Below are positions 21,950 to 32,549 of a DNA stretch of 64,000 bases, one piece after another. The position numbers were made by a program, and so were the translations under genes. The notes beneath the pieces were generated by a model, which saw nothing but the letters and a program-made list of their open reading frames with translations, did no database searches and had not been told where the DNA came from. Source of the stretch: Phellopilus nigrolimitatus (taxonomy: Eukaryota; Basidiomycota; Agaricomycetes; Hymenochaetales; Hymenochaetaceae); contig JAJOHG010000063.1 of the NCBI GenBank assembly GCA_021029095.1, positions 62,001 to 126,000 on the forward strand, read 5' to 3'. Within the stretch, counting starts at the first letter, position 1. Every line of letters starts with the position of its first letter.

Positions 21950-21956
21950 TATATAA
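21950..21956 (+). promoter_or_regulatory. TATA box of the secreted-protein gene
   Basis: TATATAA, 115 bp upstream of the ATG at 22071. A pyrimidine-rich stretch, typical of fungal transcription start regions, lies between. Confidence 0.6.
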
Positions 21957-22070
21957 TCCATACGCTGTTTGCTGTTTTTCCTCATTGACTTACTGAGTCT
22001 TTTTTCCTCTTCCCAACTTCCTTCCCTCTCACGCAACTAACCCTACATTCTTTTAACCCAACTTCTCACA

Positions 22071-23071
22071 ATGCGCTCCACCAGCTTCTTCTCTCTCGCC
22101 GCGGCTGCCGCCCTCCTTCCCTTCGCCTTCGCGGCGCCCCTCGATGTTGCCGCCGCTGCTGGCGCGGAGGTCGATGCCCGTGCCGTAGATGTCGCCGCCG
22201 GTGCAGCTGCGGGTGTCTCTGCTCGTGATATCGATGTTGCTGCTGCCGCTGCGGCGGGTGTCTCTGCCCGTGACATCGATGTCGCTGCCGCTGCCGCCGC
22301 GGGTGTTTCTGCCCGCGACATTGAAGCTGGAGCCGTTGCCGGTGCCGGTGTCCACGCTCGTGACATCGATGCTGGTGCCGTTGTCGGTGCAGGTGTCCAT
22401 GCCCGTCAAATCGACGCCGGCGCTGTTGCAGGCGCTGGTGCTGCTATCGGACGCCGTGGCACCAAGGGTTGCGCGCAGATCCTCGTCGACCTCAAGGTCA
22501 ACCTCGGCGATGCCGTGTGCGAGCTTAGTGCGTATTTTCACTCTCCTATTTATTTTTGCTACGTGACTGATTTGTTTTTTGCTATTATAGACCACCTCAC
22601 GAAGCAGAACGCGACCACTGAGACCATCACCCCGATCCTGAAGACCGTTGTGTCCGTCATCGGCACTGCCACTGGTGACCTCAAGGCGCTCGTTGGCCAG
22701 CCGCTCTCGACCATCCTCTGCTCGGTCGACGGTACCGTCCAGGTCACAGTTGATGTCGTTGCCGGCCTCCTTGCTGATGTGCTCTGCGTAAGTGCCCTTA
22801 ACATAGCTGCTACTGCTTTTCCTAATTTGTTTTATTTCAGCTGGTCATCGGTGCTCTCGCATTCGTCCTCACCGTTGTCGCTGACGCGAAGGTGCTGCTC
22901 GACATCATCGTCTCGGTCGCGCTCGGTGACTGCCTCTGCGGACTCATCAACGCGGTCATCGCGCTCGTCAGTGGCCTCGTCCTCGCGCTCGTCCCGCTCG
23001 TTCTCTCCCTCGCGGGCTCGCTCGTGTCCCTTGGCCTCAACGTTGTCGGCCAGCTCCTTACCATCTGCTGA
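22071..23071 (+). CDS. secreted repeat protein with conserved Cys-rich C-terminal half
   Basis: Three exons (22071-22527, 22591-22787, 22841-23071) give 294 aa with consistent phases. Residues 1-22 form a signal peptide (MRSTSFFSLAAAAALLPFAF, then AAP). Residues about 24-125 are a tandem array of a roughly 14-18-residue unit, consensus DVAAAAAAGVSARDI, drifting to AGAVAGAGVHARDI. Each unit ends in a single Arg before Asp/Gln. A GRRG dibasic site follows, a possible Kex2 cleavage point. The C-terminal half is hydrophobic/helical with regularly placed Cys (GCAQILVDLKVNLGDAVCEL; TILCSVDG; DVLC; LGDCLCGLI; LLTIC). I do not recognise a named family. A cell-surface or secreted role is inferred. A strong TATA box and biased codon use suggest good expression. 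Confidence 0.8.
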
Positions 23072-23971
23072 ACGGGGTTTTAGTTTGTTTTGGGCGCATT
23101 GATTCAGTCTTTACTTTCCGCCTATAATATCGCATTCGTTAATTGGCAATAAAGAATAATCCAAATCTCCTCTGTCTGTGTGAAAGATTGACTCTGGCTT
23201 TGTGTCTTCGTGTTGGCTGCTTATGATTTTTTTTTACCGTTCCATTTTCCCCTCTGGTAAAGATACGTTTTTGGAAATCTTCTGAACATTTTTCTACGAA
23301 GATTCGAGCGGGAGTGCGGCGTACAAGTTTCGAGTATTCAAGATGCTTACATATCTGGCTATGCTCGTGGAGCTCATGTGCGACTTTCTATTTCACTCGA
23401 GCACAGGAGGAAACTGACTGTCCGATCCTACCATTGCTTTTAGTCTTCGCTTCCTACCGATAGATTACTCCAAGGCAATGAGCCAGACTGATCACTTATC
23501 CTCACAGCCATCAACAAAAATTGTCAAAAGATATCCAGCTGTGAGTTTTGTTTTCTTCGACGTTAAGTTCGGATGAAAACCTACCGCAGTTCAGCAGCTC
23601 AGCAAGACGCGTGTTTTTGCACCTGACTGCCCATCCCAGTCATGTGACCTCTCAAAAGGGCTGGCACGCTGCCGAATAAGGGCTTAACGTCGATCGTCGA
23701 TCGACATCCCCGCTCTACGTCCCAGGTTGTCAGCTCATGACGCGTTGTACGCGCCCCGACGTCATTTCGCGCTGCTCGCGCCTCCGCGCCGTCACGTCCT
23801 GCGTCATCCGCCCTATTTTTATGTCCTAACCCTAGAGAATATTCGCCTCCCGCGGCCTATATAAGGGAGCGGGTCGACGCGACAGGGTGGCATCGCACTC
23901 TACTTCCTCCCCCCATCATCGCACATACACTCAACGTTCCAATAACTCAGCCAACCCCTTCATAACCAACC
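23072..23971. other. 3' flank and long promoter region of the Hsp12-like gene
   Basis: About 900 bp without a gene. From about 23690 the sequence becomes GC-rich. A TATA element (CTATATAAG, 23857-23865) lies about 107 bp before the ATG at 23972. Confidence 0.5.
23857..23865 (+). promoter_or_regulatory. TATA box of the Hsp12-like gene
   Basis: CTATATAAG in a GC-rich context, about 107 bp upstream of the start codon. Consistent with an inducible, TATA-driven stress promoter. Confidence 0.65.
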
Positions 23972-24427
23972 ATGTCCGACAACATGCGCCAGTCGTTCGG
24001 TGACAAGGCCCAGAATGCCATGAAGGTGCGCCGTCGCGTCTCTCGACGCGCCGTTTCGGTCGAGTACAGTGCTGACATCGGGTGGCTCGCGTCACGTACT
24101 AGCCCGAGAATGAGAAGAGCACCACAGAGCGCATGGGCGACACGTTTTCCGGCAAAGCCGACAGCGCTGCGTCGAGCATGCAGCCCGAGGTTCGTCTACT
24201 GTTTTCCGACGTCGTTGTTCACCCAATGACATGTTGTTCCTTTCGCAGAGCGAGAAGTCGTACACGCAGAAAATGGGCGACACGTTCAGTGGCAACTCTA
24301 ACGACAACAGCGTAAGTCTCTTCTCTCTTCGCGTTCATTATTTTCTTGACACGTCCCTGTCCCGCAGGACTCGATGATGGACAAGGCAAAGAATGCGATG
24401 GGCATGGGTGGCGGCAACAACAACTGA
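23972..24427 (+). CDS. Hsp12/Hsp9-family stress protein
   Basis: Four short exons (23972-24025, 24103-24189, 24249-24311, 24368-24427), all in phase 0, give 87 aa. Sequence: MSDNMRQSFGDKAQNAMK, then ENEKSTTERMGDTFSGKADS, SEKSYTQKMGDTFSGNSNDN, and a C terminus DKAKNAMGMGGGNNN. The repeated KSxTxxMGDTFSG motif is the signature of the yeast Hsp12 / S. pombe Hsp9 family. These are small, disordered hydrophilic proteins that fold on membranes and accumulate on heat, osmotic or glucose stress (family knowledge). Small phase-0 exons that each carry about one repeat suggest growth by exon duplication. Confidence 0.92.
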
Positions 24428-24748
24428 GTCCGTATTCGTTCCTCGTTTCGCCTCCTTTTCGGGTTCGACGTGGCATAACTTGTTTCATTACTCGACTGCG
24501 AACTGTAAGAATTGTAACATTATGAATAACAAGACATCAATATCATCCGCCACACGAGACCGATTACAATTGTCCCCAACTCTAAGCGGATTATGGCGCG
24601 GTTGTTTCTTGCTGCTTCATATACCAATATCTCGAAATTCGATTCTTTCAACGACCCCCTTGTTCGGAAACGTACAAATAACACCAAGCGTTTTCTATAT
24701 TCATTGGCTACGTACTCCGACAAACACTTTACATCGTCAGCAGCGCGT

Positions 24749-26055
24749 TCACCACCCGTGCGCCTTCAGGCTCTCAATGCTGTCCTTTGCCGTCGTCTTC
24801 TTGTCGTGGAACTCAATCCCGAGAACCGTTCTCGCCTTCGCGTTGTTGTACCAATACTCGTATTTGAAGCTCTTCCCAGCACCTGGCGTGCCAACGGGCA
24901 CGGTAACTCCTGGGAGCTTGAGCTCGTTCACGACGTCGACTGTAGGCCAAATGCGTCAGTCCGGATTGTAACGGTAAAATAACTGAAAAATAAGAGCATG
25001 GTCAAACCGGAAAACACGTACACCAGTCCTGCCAGATGAACACGCCGCCGGACAGGATGAAGCGCTGCCCGCCTGCCGCGGGCACCTCGAGCGCGCGCAC
25101 GTGGCCGAGCGAGACGTCGCGCACGTCAACCCACGAGACCTGCACCTTCGCGAGCTCCTCCGGCGTCTTCTTCTGCGTCAGGATCGCCTCGTAGAAGAGC
25201 GCGACACTGCTATTGAGCGCGGCGGGCGAGGCGACTTCGTGCAGGATCGGGCCGAAGACCTGGTAGATGGGTTAGAGAGGGGGAGAAAGGAGAGACCAGA
25301 GGGAGGCGAGGACGCACGAAGGGCGGGTTCAGCGCGACGAGGTCCCACGAGATCTCGGACTTGTGCTGCTCGACGAAATCCCACGCGGCTGCATGCTCGT
25401 CAGCGTTCGGCCAGACGGAGATCCTACGAGGCGGACGCACCCTTCTCGGCGAGCGCCTTCGACGCGCGGTACTTGGCGGACTGCGACGCGGCGCGGCCCC
25501 GCTCGCGCACCTCGGCGGCGCTCTCCTCGTTCCACGTGCGCTCGTCGAGCTCCCCGCGGTCCGTCGAGCCCGCGACGGCCGCGCCCGAGGACAGCACTGC
25601 GATGCGCTGCAGCTGCGGGCCGCTGCCGTGCGCGACGGAGAAAAGAAAAGCGACGACATCCGGGTCAGTTGGGGACGAAGGACGGACGGAGGGAGTGCTT
25701 ACGCGTGCTTCAGCGCGGACTCGAGGATGCCGACTGTGCCCTTCACGGCGGGCCCGATGAGCTCGTTCGGGTCGTCCGCGCTGAAGTGGAACGGCGACGC
25801 GGTGTGCGCGATCGCGTCGACGCCCTGCACGGCCGCGTCGAACGCGCCCGGCTGCGTGATGTCCGGCACCTCCACGATCTCGAGCTTGTCCGCGTACGCC
25901 TTGAAGAGGCTGCGGATGTGCGCGGCCTTGCTCTCCGCGCGCACGGTGCCGCGCACGCTGTACCCGCGCTTGAGGAGGTCCTGCACGAGCCACACCGCGA
26001 TGAAGCCGTTTGCGCCGGAGACGAGGACCTTGGCTGGTGCTGCGATGGCGGGCAT
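24749..26055 (-). CDS. NADP-dependent SDR reductase (GRE2 / dihydroflavonol-reductase type), intact copy 1
   Basis: Extended short-chain dehydrogenase, 344 aa. Five exons: 25703-26055, 25441-25622, 25318-25388, 25022-25259, 24749-24939; phases agree throughout. N-terminal Rossmann motif VSGANGFIAVWLVQDLL (residues about 11-27). SDR Ser region AVLSSGAAVAG. Active-site YRASK (Tyr-x-x-x-Lys) after SAKYRASKALAEK. Substrate half includes SWDLVALNPPFVFGPI and GSF/WYNNAKARTVLGIEFHDK. Family members reduce aldehydes, ketones or methylglyoxal with NADPH; the substrate here is unknown. It ends KAHGW. It lies downstream of a carrier-gene remnant and has three relatives in the window (34382, 31046, 40447). 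Confidence 0.9.
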
Positions 26056-27480
26056 TTTTTCCTTATTTCTTTCTGCGTAAATTTAGCCGCGGGCTGTTGG
26101 GACTTTGGAAATGCTGGGATGCGGTCTTCTTATACGGAGACAAAACAGGGTGCTGAGGAATTCTGAAGAACTTAATAATGATAGCAGCATGGGTAAGAAT
26201 AGAATCGATAACGAAGGGTATGAGGCAACATAAAAGTATGCATACCTTATACGAGGCTTCATCGTATTTAAGCATGAGTCATGCTCAAGGCGCAACAAGT
26301 CAAGCTCAAGGCGCAACAAGAAAACGAATACAGCACGTAGTGAACAAGAAGCCAGATTGTAAGTTGAACAAGACAGACAGACAGTTAGACTGTCTCTTCA
26401 CAGAAATGTCACCATTTACTGGCATGTTGCTCTTTACAACATGGAGAAGCCCGAATCATGAAACAAGGGACAAAATTAGAAAAAAACAAGAAGCAGGAAA
26501 ACGAAGTCCCGAATGCACAAGTCCCAACATAAACTGAATAGAGGAATTTATGCGCTGATCTTCTGGGAGGAGTCCGAGTCAGCAAGGCCTGCGGAGAGCG
26601 GCCGGCTCAACGTACTCATAAATCTGCCCGCAGTTCTTTGTAAGGGAATGAATGGCCTTCGCAGATAAGATTCTTCAGATGAAATGAGCTTACAGGTGGG
26701 TCCAGAAAGTCGCCGTGCAGACTCGTTCCCATTCGCGCTGCAGCCAGCTCACCACCCGATTTACCGCCGGCATCGTCTCCAACCAACCTCAGCCAATCAT
26801 TGGCATCAGAATTTCAAGCCATGGAATAAAAGAATGACTTGTTGAGCTGGCTGCAGCGTGATGGGAACGAGTTTCCATATATAGGCACGGTGGACACTTT
26901 CTGGACCAAACTGTAGAGAGCAAGCCAGACGCTTGTTCAACACTGGCGGTGCGTGCAGCGCGGGCAGAAGTCCACGAGCGCACTCAGCGATGTTTCGGAC
27001 ATATCTTTAGACCGCACGATTCGGAGGATCAAAGCATACTCGGTGAATTACAGAAGAACGAGATCTCTCGCGGTAGATCGCCGTTTTCAAGTGGGTAGCT
27101 TTCCCCCCGACGACGTGATATATTTATCGCGTCTCCAAGGCCACATTTTGAGACAGGCCAATGCGGAAGACTAGGTTTAGCTTTCAGCACAAGCTTCTAT
27201 CTTAAACTCGAACCCCTTATATGCGATATCAAATCGATGACCAGCCAGCCCGCCAGTCAGAGATAGGCAGGGAAAGTCGGGAAGGGACACTGCTTGAAGC
27301 GCGGACACGCAAAATCAAAATCGTGGACGAGACTACATACACACAAGTTAAGTCCGAAAGGGGAAGAAAAGCACATCTATCGTACAAACATATCATAATC
27401 TCAGGCTCTATACACGCTCTCGCACAAATCAGTCGACCCATCTCGGAGAAGAGCGAGGGGCAATGAACGGAGGGTCACTT
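26056..27480. other. SDR promoter and spacer, partly duplicated at about 35.7-36.8 kb
   Basis: No gene. From about 26900 the spacer (elements such as CTCGCGGTAGATCGCCG and the stretch near 27220-27470) recurs with divergence at 36290-36815. The second copy lacks the MITE inserted here at 26693. Confidence 0.6.
26693..26913. mobile_element. Tc1/mariner-type MITE (copy 2)
   Basis: 221 bp, ends CAGGTGGGTCCAGAAAGT...ACTTTCTGGACCAAACTG, flanked by TA (26691-26692 and 26914-26915). Long internal inverted repeat (GCTGCAGCCAGCTCA versus TGAGCTGGCTGCAGC). The left TIR matches the element at 7021; the interior differs. Absent from the duplicated spacer at about 36.2 kb, so it inserted after that duplication or was lost there. 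Confidence 0.8.
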
Positions 27481-27571
27481 TTATAAGTCTCCGTGTGTCC
27501 AGTCAACGGCGCGTTTGAGCTGCTCGAGGGTGAGGAAGATGAGGACTGTCGTCGGCTGCAGACGTGTCCAT
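27481..27571 (-). pseudogene. last exon of a DIC1-type carrier gene (remnant D1)
   Basis: Encodes WTRLQPTTVLIFLTLEQLKR then AVDWTHGDL and a stop, equal to the last exon of the intact carrier gene at 45800-47369. Upstream of its splice acceptor the sequence leaves the carrier gene within about 15 nt, so only this exon survives. Confidence 0.8.
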
Positions 27572-27648
27572 CTGTAAAGAGTCGCGCAAACAGTATTAGT
27601 GCCTTAATTCTGAAGTGCACTAAACTGCCGACATTGCGTGAACATTGC

Positions 27649-27677
27649 TTTTCTTTCTTTCTTTCTTTCTTTCTTTG
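27649..27677. repeat. (TTTC)n microsatellite
   Basis: About seven TTTC units at the edge between the carrier-exon remnant and the G1 repeat block. Shorter versions occur at 36985-37010 and, inverted, at 37485-37500. Confidence 0.85.
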
Positions 27678-27716
27678 GCGTAAAGTCATCTTTGCATTTC
27701 TCTTGGTCTCGGTGAC

Positions 27717-29040
27717 TTCTGTCCTTTGCATCCAGCATAAACAAACTAATTTTGCTTCTGCCGCAAAAATGACGGAAATGCTATCTATCCCATAGCACGG
27801 CTGTGCTCATCTAGTGTTGTATGTTTTCTTTAATTTGAATTGAACCCTTTGTAACAGTCAGAAATACAATATCCACGACCCAGAACGAGTGATCTGCCCA
27901 CTCTTCACAATAGCTACTATTGACTCATGAGAATTTCCTCAAAGAGAAACAGGGGCAGTTGTAGCACACAGTGATTCTCTGCGACCTCGTGGTAAGAAAT
28001 TATAAACTCATACAGAATTTCAGACCGTCGGAAGTGTCAGTCGGCAACTTGGTAAATTGCCAATAACATAGCAAATTAAACATTTTAATTAACTCGTAGC
28101 ATTATACAAATTAATTAACTTGCCACACAATGACAGAATTCTGCAATGTTAAAACAAGGCACTATAAATTTGTACCGGACTTCTAGTTGTCAGAACAGAA
28201 ACACACACAAAAACATAAGGTAAACTGTACAGACACATACCAGTCTTGATTGTTTCAGCTCTGATTGTGAAATTCAGAATGGAAATTCAAGACGACACCT
28301 TTCTTTGGTCTGTCACTGTTATCAGAGGGTACCAGACACCAGAACATGATATAGACACAGGAATATTGGTTGTATCCGGCACCAACAGCTTCTTCTACCC
28401 ATGTGAATCTGTGGGGGAATCCTACAAATTAGGTAGTTGCATTGAAGCCACAAAATTCGAATTCCGAAAAGGCGTCAAGCTCAATACAGAGCCACTGACA
28501 ACGGAAGAAATTGATAATATCAAGGAAGTCATAACACACGATAGCGTCCCTACCGTGACTACACGAATGAAATGGCTTGAAATGTACCTGACCAGATTTA
28601 TTATTGAAGACAAGGCAACAACAGCACAACTTGTTGAGAGTCTTCTGCGAGAAATTCTGCAATAGAAAACCGGCTCAGTCTAGACGGTACAAGACTCTAT
28701 ATTCAGACTAGCTACCTGCAATAGACATATAGACAGAAAATTGTAAATAGTCAGCCGAGAATAACATAATATGAGACATGACAAAAAGGAATGTGCTGCC
28801 ACCAACACGCGATCTGCTTATGTCATACACGTATTTCAACACTGCGTGTCATTATTCGGCGTAGCGTAGATTTACTGTACAGACGTGCGTACAGCCGTCT
28901 TTTTGTGCTTTTACTACGGGTTTCACAATATACTTAGATTCACACTGCTTTGTTGTTGCACCCAAAGTCCCCAAAATCCAGTACTAGTATTCAACCATGA
29001 GATAAAGGATACGCCTGGAGCTGTCAAACACATTAAAGAT
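27717..29040 (+). repeat. G repeat block, copy 1
   Basis: About 1.3 kb repeated with divergence as blocks around the genes at 32136 (inverted), 37693, 42053 (inverted) and 43918. The left 300 bp matches the right end of the inverted block at 42053 out to about 43010. The right end (TATACTTAGATTCACAC...GTCAAACACATTAAAGAT) is shared by all copies. No obvious terminal inverted repeat or transposase. Confidence 0.75.
28279..28665 (+). CDS. unrecognised small protein G1 (five-copy family)
   Basis: 128 aa starting MEIQDDTFLWSVTVIRGYQT. Family pattern: W-S-(hydrophobic)x3-I-x-GY-(K/Q)TPEH-x-ID-x-GILVAM-x2-NSTFYPCESVG-x-SYKLGNRIEANIKSVKF. Upstream elements are conserved in all copies: TATAAAT at about 28163, then an apparent 5' UTR intron (GTAAACTGTACAG...TTGTTTCAG, ending 28258), then this ATG. 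Without splicing an upstream Met at 28246 would add 11 residues. This copy is the most divergent (GTNSFFYPC, SCIEATKFEF). No signal peptide, membrane segment or known domain. One invariant Cys (YPC). Function unknown. Confidence 0.6.
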   Translation: MEIQDDTFLWSVTVIRGYQTPEHDIDTGILVVSGTNSFFYPCESVGESYKLGSCIEATKFEFRKGVKLNTEPLTTEEIDNIKEVITHDSVPTVTTRMKWLEMYLTRFIIEDKATTAQLVESLLREILQ

Positions 29041-29637
29041 TCATAGAGGGAAAATAATGTGGATTGGTCAGTGGGGCAGCGGCGGGGTGCTGCAGCTGCA
29101 GAGTAGACTCGCAACCACGTTCTTCTTTGTCTCGCGCATACAAGTACAGTCAACCCTATAAGGCCCGTCTCGCAGGTATTTGCCGACTTATTTCAAGATC
29201 TGAAAGCTCTCTATTAGTTTGTGCTTTGCGTACTGTCCAACTCCGAGCCTTGAAATTCTGATGGTTATAGATTGCCACGGCAGCTCTTCAGCGAGAGCCA
29301 ATTATCTATAGCTTTCTCTTGTTTTGCCCACCCTTCGGCAGGCCGTCGACTAGGAGATAAAGAATAATGAGGACAAATCCCGCCTCCCTTCTAGAACGTA
29401 GGTAGCATCATCTCCAGTGTCCTGTGCCTTAGACATTTCACCAATGGACATAGAACACATCTGATTGTAGTACTACCAAGGTCCTTTTATCAACCAAATC
29501 TGCCAACATTGAACGACATTTTCTCTTCTCTTTTCCTGACTTCATCACCTCTCTTGCACTGCGACCACGTCGTTTGTCTCCGCCACAGGAAAACGTATCT
29601 TGCAGTTGCCGCAAGGAGAATAGAAATGCTATTCAGC
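29041..29637. repeat. F spacer repeat, copy 1
   Basis: About 600 bp starting near ATAATGTGGATTGGTCAGTG and ending near AATAGAAATGCTATTCAGCA. Repeated at 38289-38858 and 44734-45303, always directly after a plus-strand G block, and partly at 34237-34372. No open frame of note. Confidence 0.8.
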
Positions 29638-29839
29638 AAGAGTACGGGTCTGGATTTTTGCAGATTTTACAGACCCACGGTTACATGTGTATATAAATTA
29701 GCAAATTTGCCACCAATTTTTTATGCCTATTTGTTTTTTCTTTCTGCTGAGTTGTGCTTGAATTCTCTTGTGTTCTCCAAAGAAAGTAGGTGTTATCGTA
29801 TTAGGAAAGACATGCGCGATCTCTAAAGCCACATCCCTT

Positions 29840-31045
29840 TGCTGCGCGATCGCGACGTGCGCATGCGCGACATCGCAGCACAGCAGCTCTGGCCGCCGCT
29901 CAAACGCATGCAACTCACCTTCTCCGTCAACCAGCCCGCGAGTCAGCTCGGCGAGGTCGGCCCCGTCAGCACCAAGAAGCCCGACTTCGAGCCGAGCTCC
30001 CAGTTCCGCGACACCATCCTCCGCCACACGCGCCCTGCCACCCGTGCATCCGCGCACGCCGACGATGCCAACGATCCCGCGCTCCTCGAGGAAAACGACA
30101 AGGACCCGCCGAGCCTCACCCACTCTGGCTGCAAGCCCTCGCTGCCGCCCACCCGGCGCGGACGACGACGCTGCGGCGCACACAGCCTCGGGCCAGTCCG
30201 CCAAGTCCTGGAACGACAACAGCTCCACGCTGCACTTTCCCACCTTGTTCGCGAACCACTTCGGCCCTGCTGTGTTCCTCTTCCCACAGTCACCAGTTGT
30301 GAACCGCTCTCGTATGGCGAAGACACGTCCTCGCGCGCCATCGCGAACGAGAGCTTCCAGATCCTGCGCCCCGCTCGACGAAATCCTCAAGGAGCAGCGA
30401 CAGCCCGGATGAGTGGAGCTCCGGCGACAACAGCATCAGCTCCGGCGTCGGCGCCGACGCATATGACCAGGATGACGTCGAGATGCGGAATGCGACCACG
30501 GAGAACGGGCTGCGCCTCCCGCCGAGGTCGCACAGCGCGCGCGAGGTATCTCCGACGGTGATCCACCCCACGCAGGTCTCGCCGCTGCCGACGTCGGCCA
30601 CGCCGCCCGCGCTGACCGTGAAGACCGACCGCGCGGGCTCGCGCGAACGGCCCGCCAGCAGCCCGGCGGTGTCAAGGCCGACTGCAGCAATTGCGGCGCG
30701 ATGCACACCCCGCTGTAGAGGCGCGGGCTGAACAACGAACTCGACTGCAACGCGTGCGGATTGTACTGCAGATTGGTGTGTACAAAACGAAAATTGGCGC
30801 GGTGATATCGAATTACTTATTTATTTTCTTTTTGCAGCATGAAAGGCCACGCCCCAAGTCCATGTGCAACCAGAATGGCGAGGGGCGGCGCCAAGCCGCC
30901 CCGCGCAATGACAGCGCCGACTCGATGGGTGAGCCTGGTGAATAATCATCCTATATCATGGCCTTTGCTGACTCGTCCCGGGATGACCTAACTCAATGTT
31001 ACAGCGCCCGTTGTACTACGGCGACAGCTCGGACCCGGCGCGTGC
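29840..31045 (+). pseudogene. GATA-type transcription factor fragment
   Basis: GC-rich captured piece of a GATA factor gene. Upstream, low-complexity regulatory-type sequence (SYGEDTSSRAIAN; QDDVEMRNATTENGLRLPPR; SAREVSPTVIHPTQVSPLPT). Then the zinc finger: DCSNCGAMHTPL, a TAG stop where the family has Trp, RRGLNNELDCNACGLYC, an intron (GT...TTTTTGCAG, ends about 30838), then HERPRPKSMCNQNGEGRRQA. CxxC-x17/18-CNAC is the GATA finger. A further intron follows after DSADSMG (GTGAGC...TTACAG, ends about 31004), then about 40 nt before the sequence changes into the SDR fragment at 31046. The stop codon, frame loss and missing start make it a pseudogene. Confidence 0.7.
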
Positions 31046-31508
31046 GGAGGAGCAGCGTCGCGCTCTTCTACGAGGCGATCCTGGCGCAGAAGAAGACGCC
31101 GGAGGAGCTCGCGAAGGTGCAAGTCTCGTGGGTTGACGTGCGCGACGTCTCGCTCGGCCACGTGCGCGCGCTCGAGGTGCCAGCGGCAGGCGGGCAGCCT
31201 TCATCCTGTCCGCCGGCGCGTTCATCTGGCAGGACTGGTGTACGTTTTTTTTTTTTTTTTTCCGGTTTATCAATGCTCTTATTTTACCGTTACAATTCGG
31301 ACTGATGCATTTGGCCTACAGTCGACGTTGCGAACGAGCTCAAGCTCCCAGGAGTTACCGTGCCCGTTGGCACGCCAGGCTCTGGGAAGAGCTTCAAATA
31401 CGATTATTGGTACAACAATGCGAAGGCGAGAACAGTGTTCGAGATTGAGTTACCCGACTAGAAGACGACGGCATAGGACAGCATTGAGAACCTGAAGGTG
31501 CACGGGTT
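31046..31508 (+). pseudogene. SDR reductase C-terminal fragment (E3)
   Basis: Matches exons 4-5 of the intact SDR genes. It starts mid-exon at SVALFYEAILAQKKTPEELA and runs through SWVDVRDVSLGHVRALEVPA. A one-base loss follows at the GGQ(R)F site, then the last intron (with an 18-nt T run at about 31244-31261) and NELKLPGVTVPVGTPGSGKS. An in-frame TAG occurs near 31459. It passes directly into carrier-gene sequence at about 31509. Confidence 0.85.
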
Positions 31509-31955
31509 TGGATGAGCCAGATGAGCCACTCTCCGTGCCGCTTCTGGGCGTATGACGAGAGCAAGAAGATTGTCGGTGCCGGTGCGTCCTGTTTCATCTG
31601 GAACGTGCAGTTACTTCGTACAACTTGAATAATGTCTTGTGCAAAAAAAAAAAAATAGGTCCCAATTCGCCTGTTTGGAAGCTGGCGCTGGCTGGTAGCA
31701 TGGGTGCGCTACAATGCGCCTCACTATGCCGATCGAGGGCTGAAACTTTGCCTTTTAGCTGGAGGTATTGCGGGCTTTGTCGGAAACCCGGGAGATAAGT
31801 GCATGGACCCGTTGCAAAGTGTTTTGCATAATTAAAAACCAGCTGGGCTTCAGAGATTATCATGATTCGCCTCAGATTCATATCGAGTATCTCTTAAATC
31901 AAACAACTCTCGTTCGATTTATAGGTTCACCTTCAAGACGACTTTGCGAAACCTC
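31509..31955 (+). pseudogene. DIC1-type carrier fragment (D2)
   Basis: Begins at WMSQMSHSPCRFWAYDESKK (TWMRQMSYSLCRFWAYDESKK in the intact gene). It keeps the following exons (NSPVWKLALAGSM; GGIAGFVGNPG), the 11-nt micro-exon and part of VHLQDDFAKP, and stops at about 31955 against the inverted G block. One donor is mutated (GT to AT at about 31794). Confidence 0.8.
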
Positions 31956-32135
31956 ATAAATATTTAATGTATTTGACAGCTCCAGACTTATCCTTTGTCC
32001 CATGGTTGAATATCAGTACTGGATTTTGGGAATTTCGAGTGCAACAACAAAGCGGCGTGAATCTAAGTATATTGTGAAGCCCGTAGTAAACGCACAAAAA
32101 GACGGCTGTATGCACGTCTGTGCAATAAATCTACG

Positions 32136-32549
32136 CTACGCCGAATAACGACCCATCCACAAATCTGGAATTCTCTTAAGAACGTTTTCTGCCTCTGCAG
32201 CGTCTTTAGCAATAATTGGCAGAATTCTGCTTAGGTAAAGTTTAAGCCATACTTCTTGTGAATCTGCAGAAGGGGCATCTTCGCGTGTCATGGCGTCATT
32301 GACATTGGCGATTTGGGCCATTGTCGATGTCCCTTTATTGAGCTTGAGGGCGTTTTGGAATCTCACCGACTCAATATTGGCTTGAATGCGATTACCTGTT
32401 TTGAAAGATCCCCCCATATCTTTACATGGGTAGAATGTGGTGTTGACGCTCATTGCAACCAATATTCCTGCGGTTGCTTCATGTTCTGGTGTCTTGTACC
32501 CAGTGATAACAGTGACAGAATAAGCCTCGGGTTTGTTTTGAGATGTCAT
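32136..32549 (-). CDS. unrecognised small protein G2
   Basis: 137 aa, MTSQNKPEAYSVTVITGYKT, then PEHEATAGILVAMSVNTTFY, PCKDMGGSFKTGNRIQANIE and SVRFQNALKLNKGTSTMAQI. Same family as G1/G3-G5 with the conserved Cys, GILVAM and GNRI positions. The upstream 5' UTR intron and TATAAATTTGTACCGG-type promoter (32640-32670, inverted) are retained. It lies in an inverted block (31956-33010) abutting the carrier fragment D2. Function unknown. Confidence 0.6.
   Translation of the reverse strand: MTSQNKPEAYSVTVITGYKTPEHEATAGILVAMSVNTTFYPCKDMGGSFKTGNRIQANIESVRFQNALKLNKGTSTMAQIANVNDAMTREDAPSADSQEVWLKLYLSRILPIIAKDAAEAENVLKRIPDLWMGRYSA

Noticed and set aside
27649..27677. TTTC tracts as a CRISPR-like or regulatory array
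   Set aside because: Plain microsatellites at block edges; no spacers. No CRISPR-like structure exists anywhere in the window.
28246..28278. Upstream Met codons of the G genes adding a hydrophobic leader (VVSALIVKF)
   Set aside because: The added codons start in the apparent 5' UTR intron (G3 also reads through its GTAAATTG donor) and cross its TTGTTTCAG acceptor. The ATG after the acceptor is conserved in position in all five copies.
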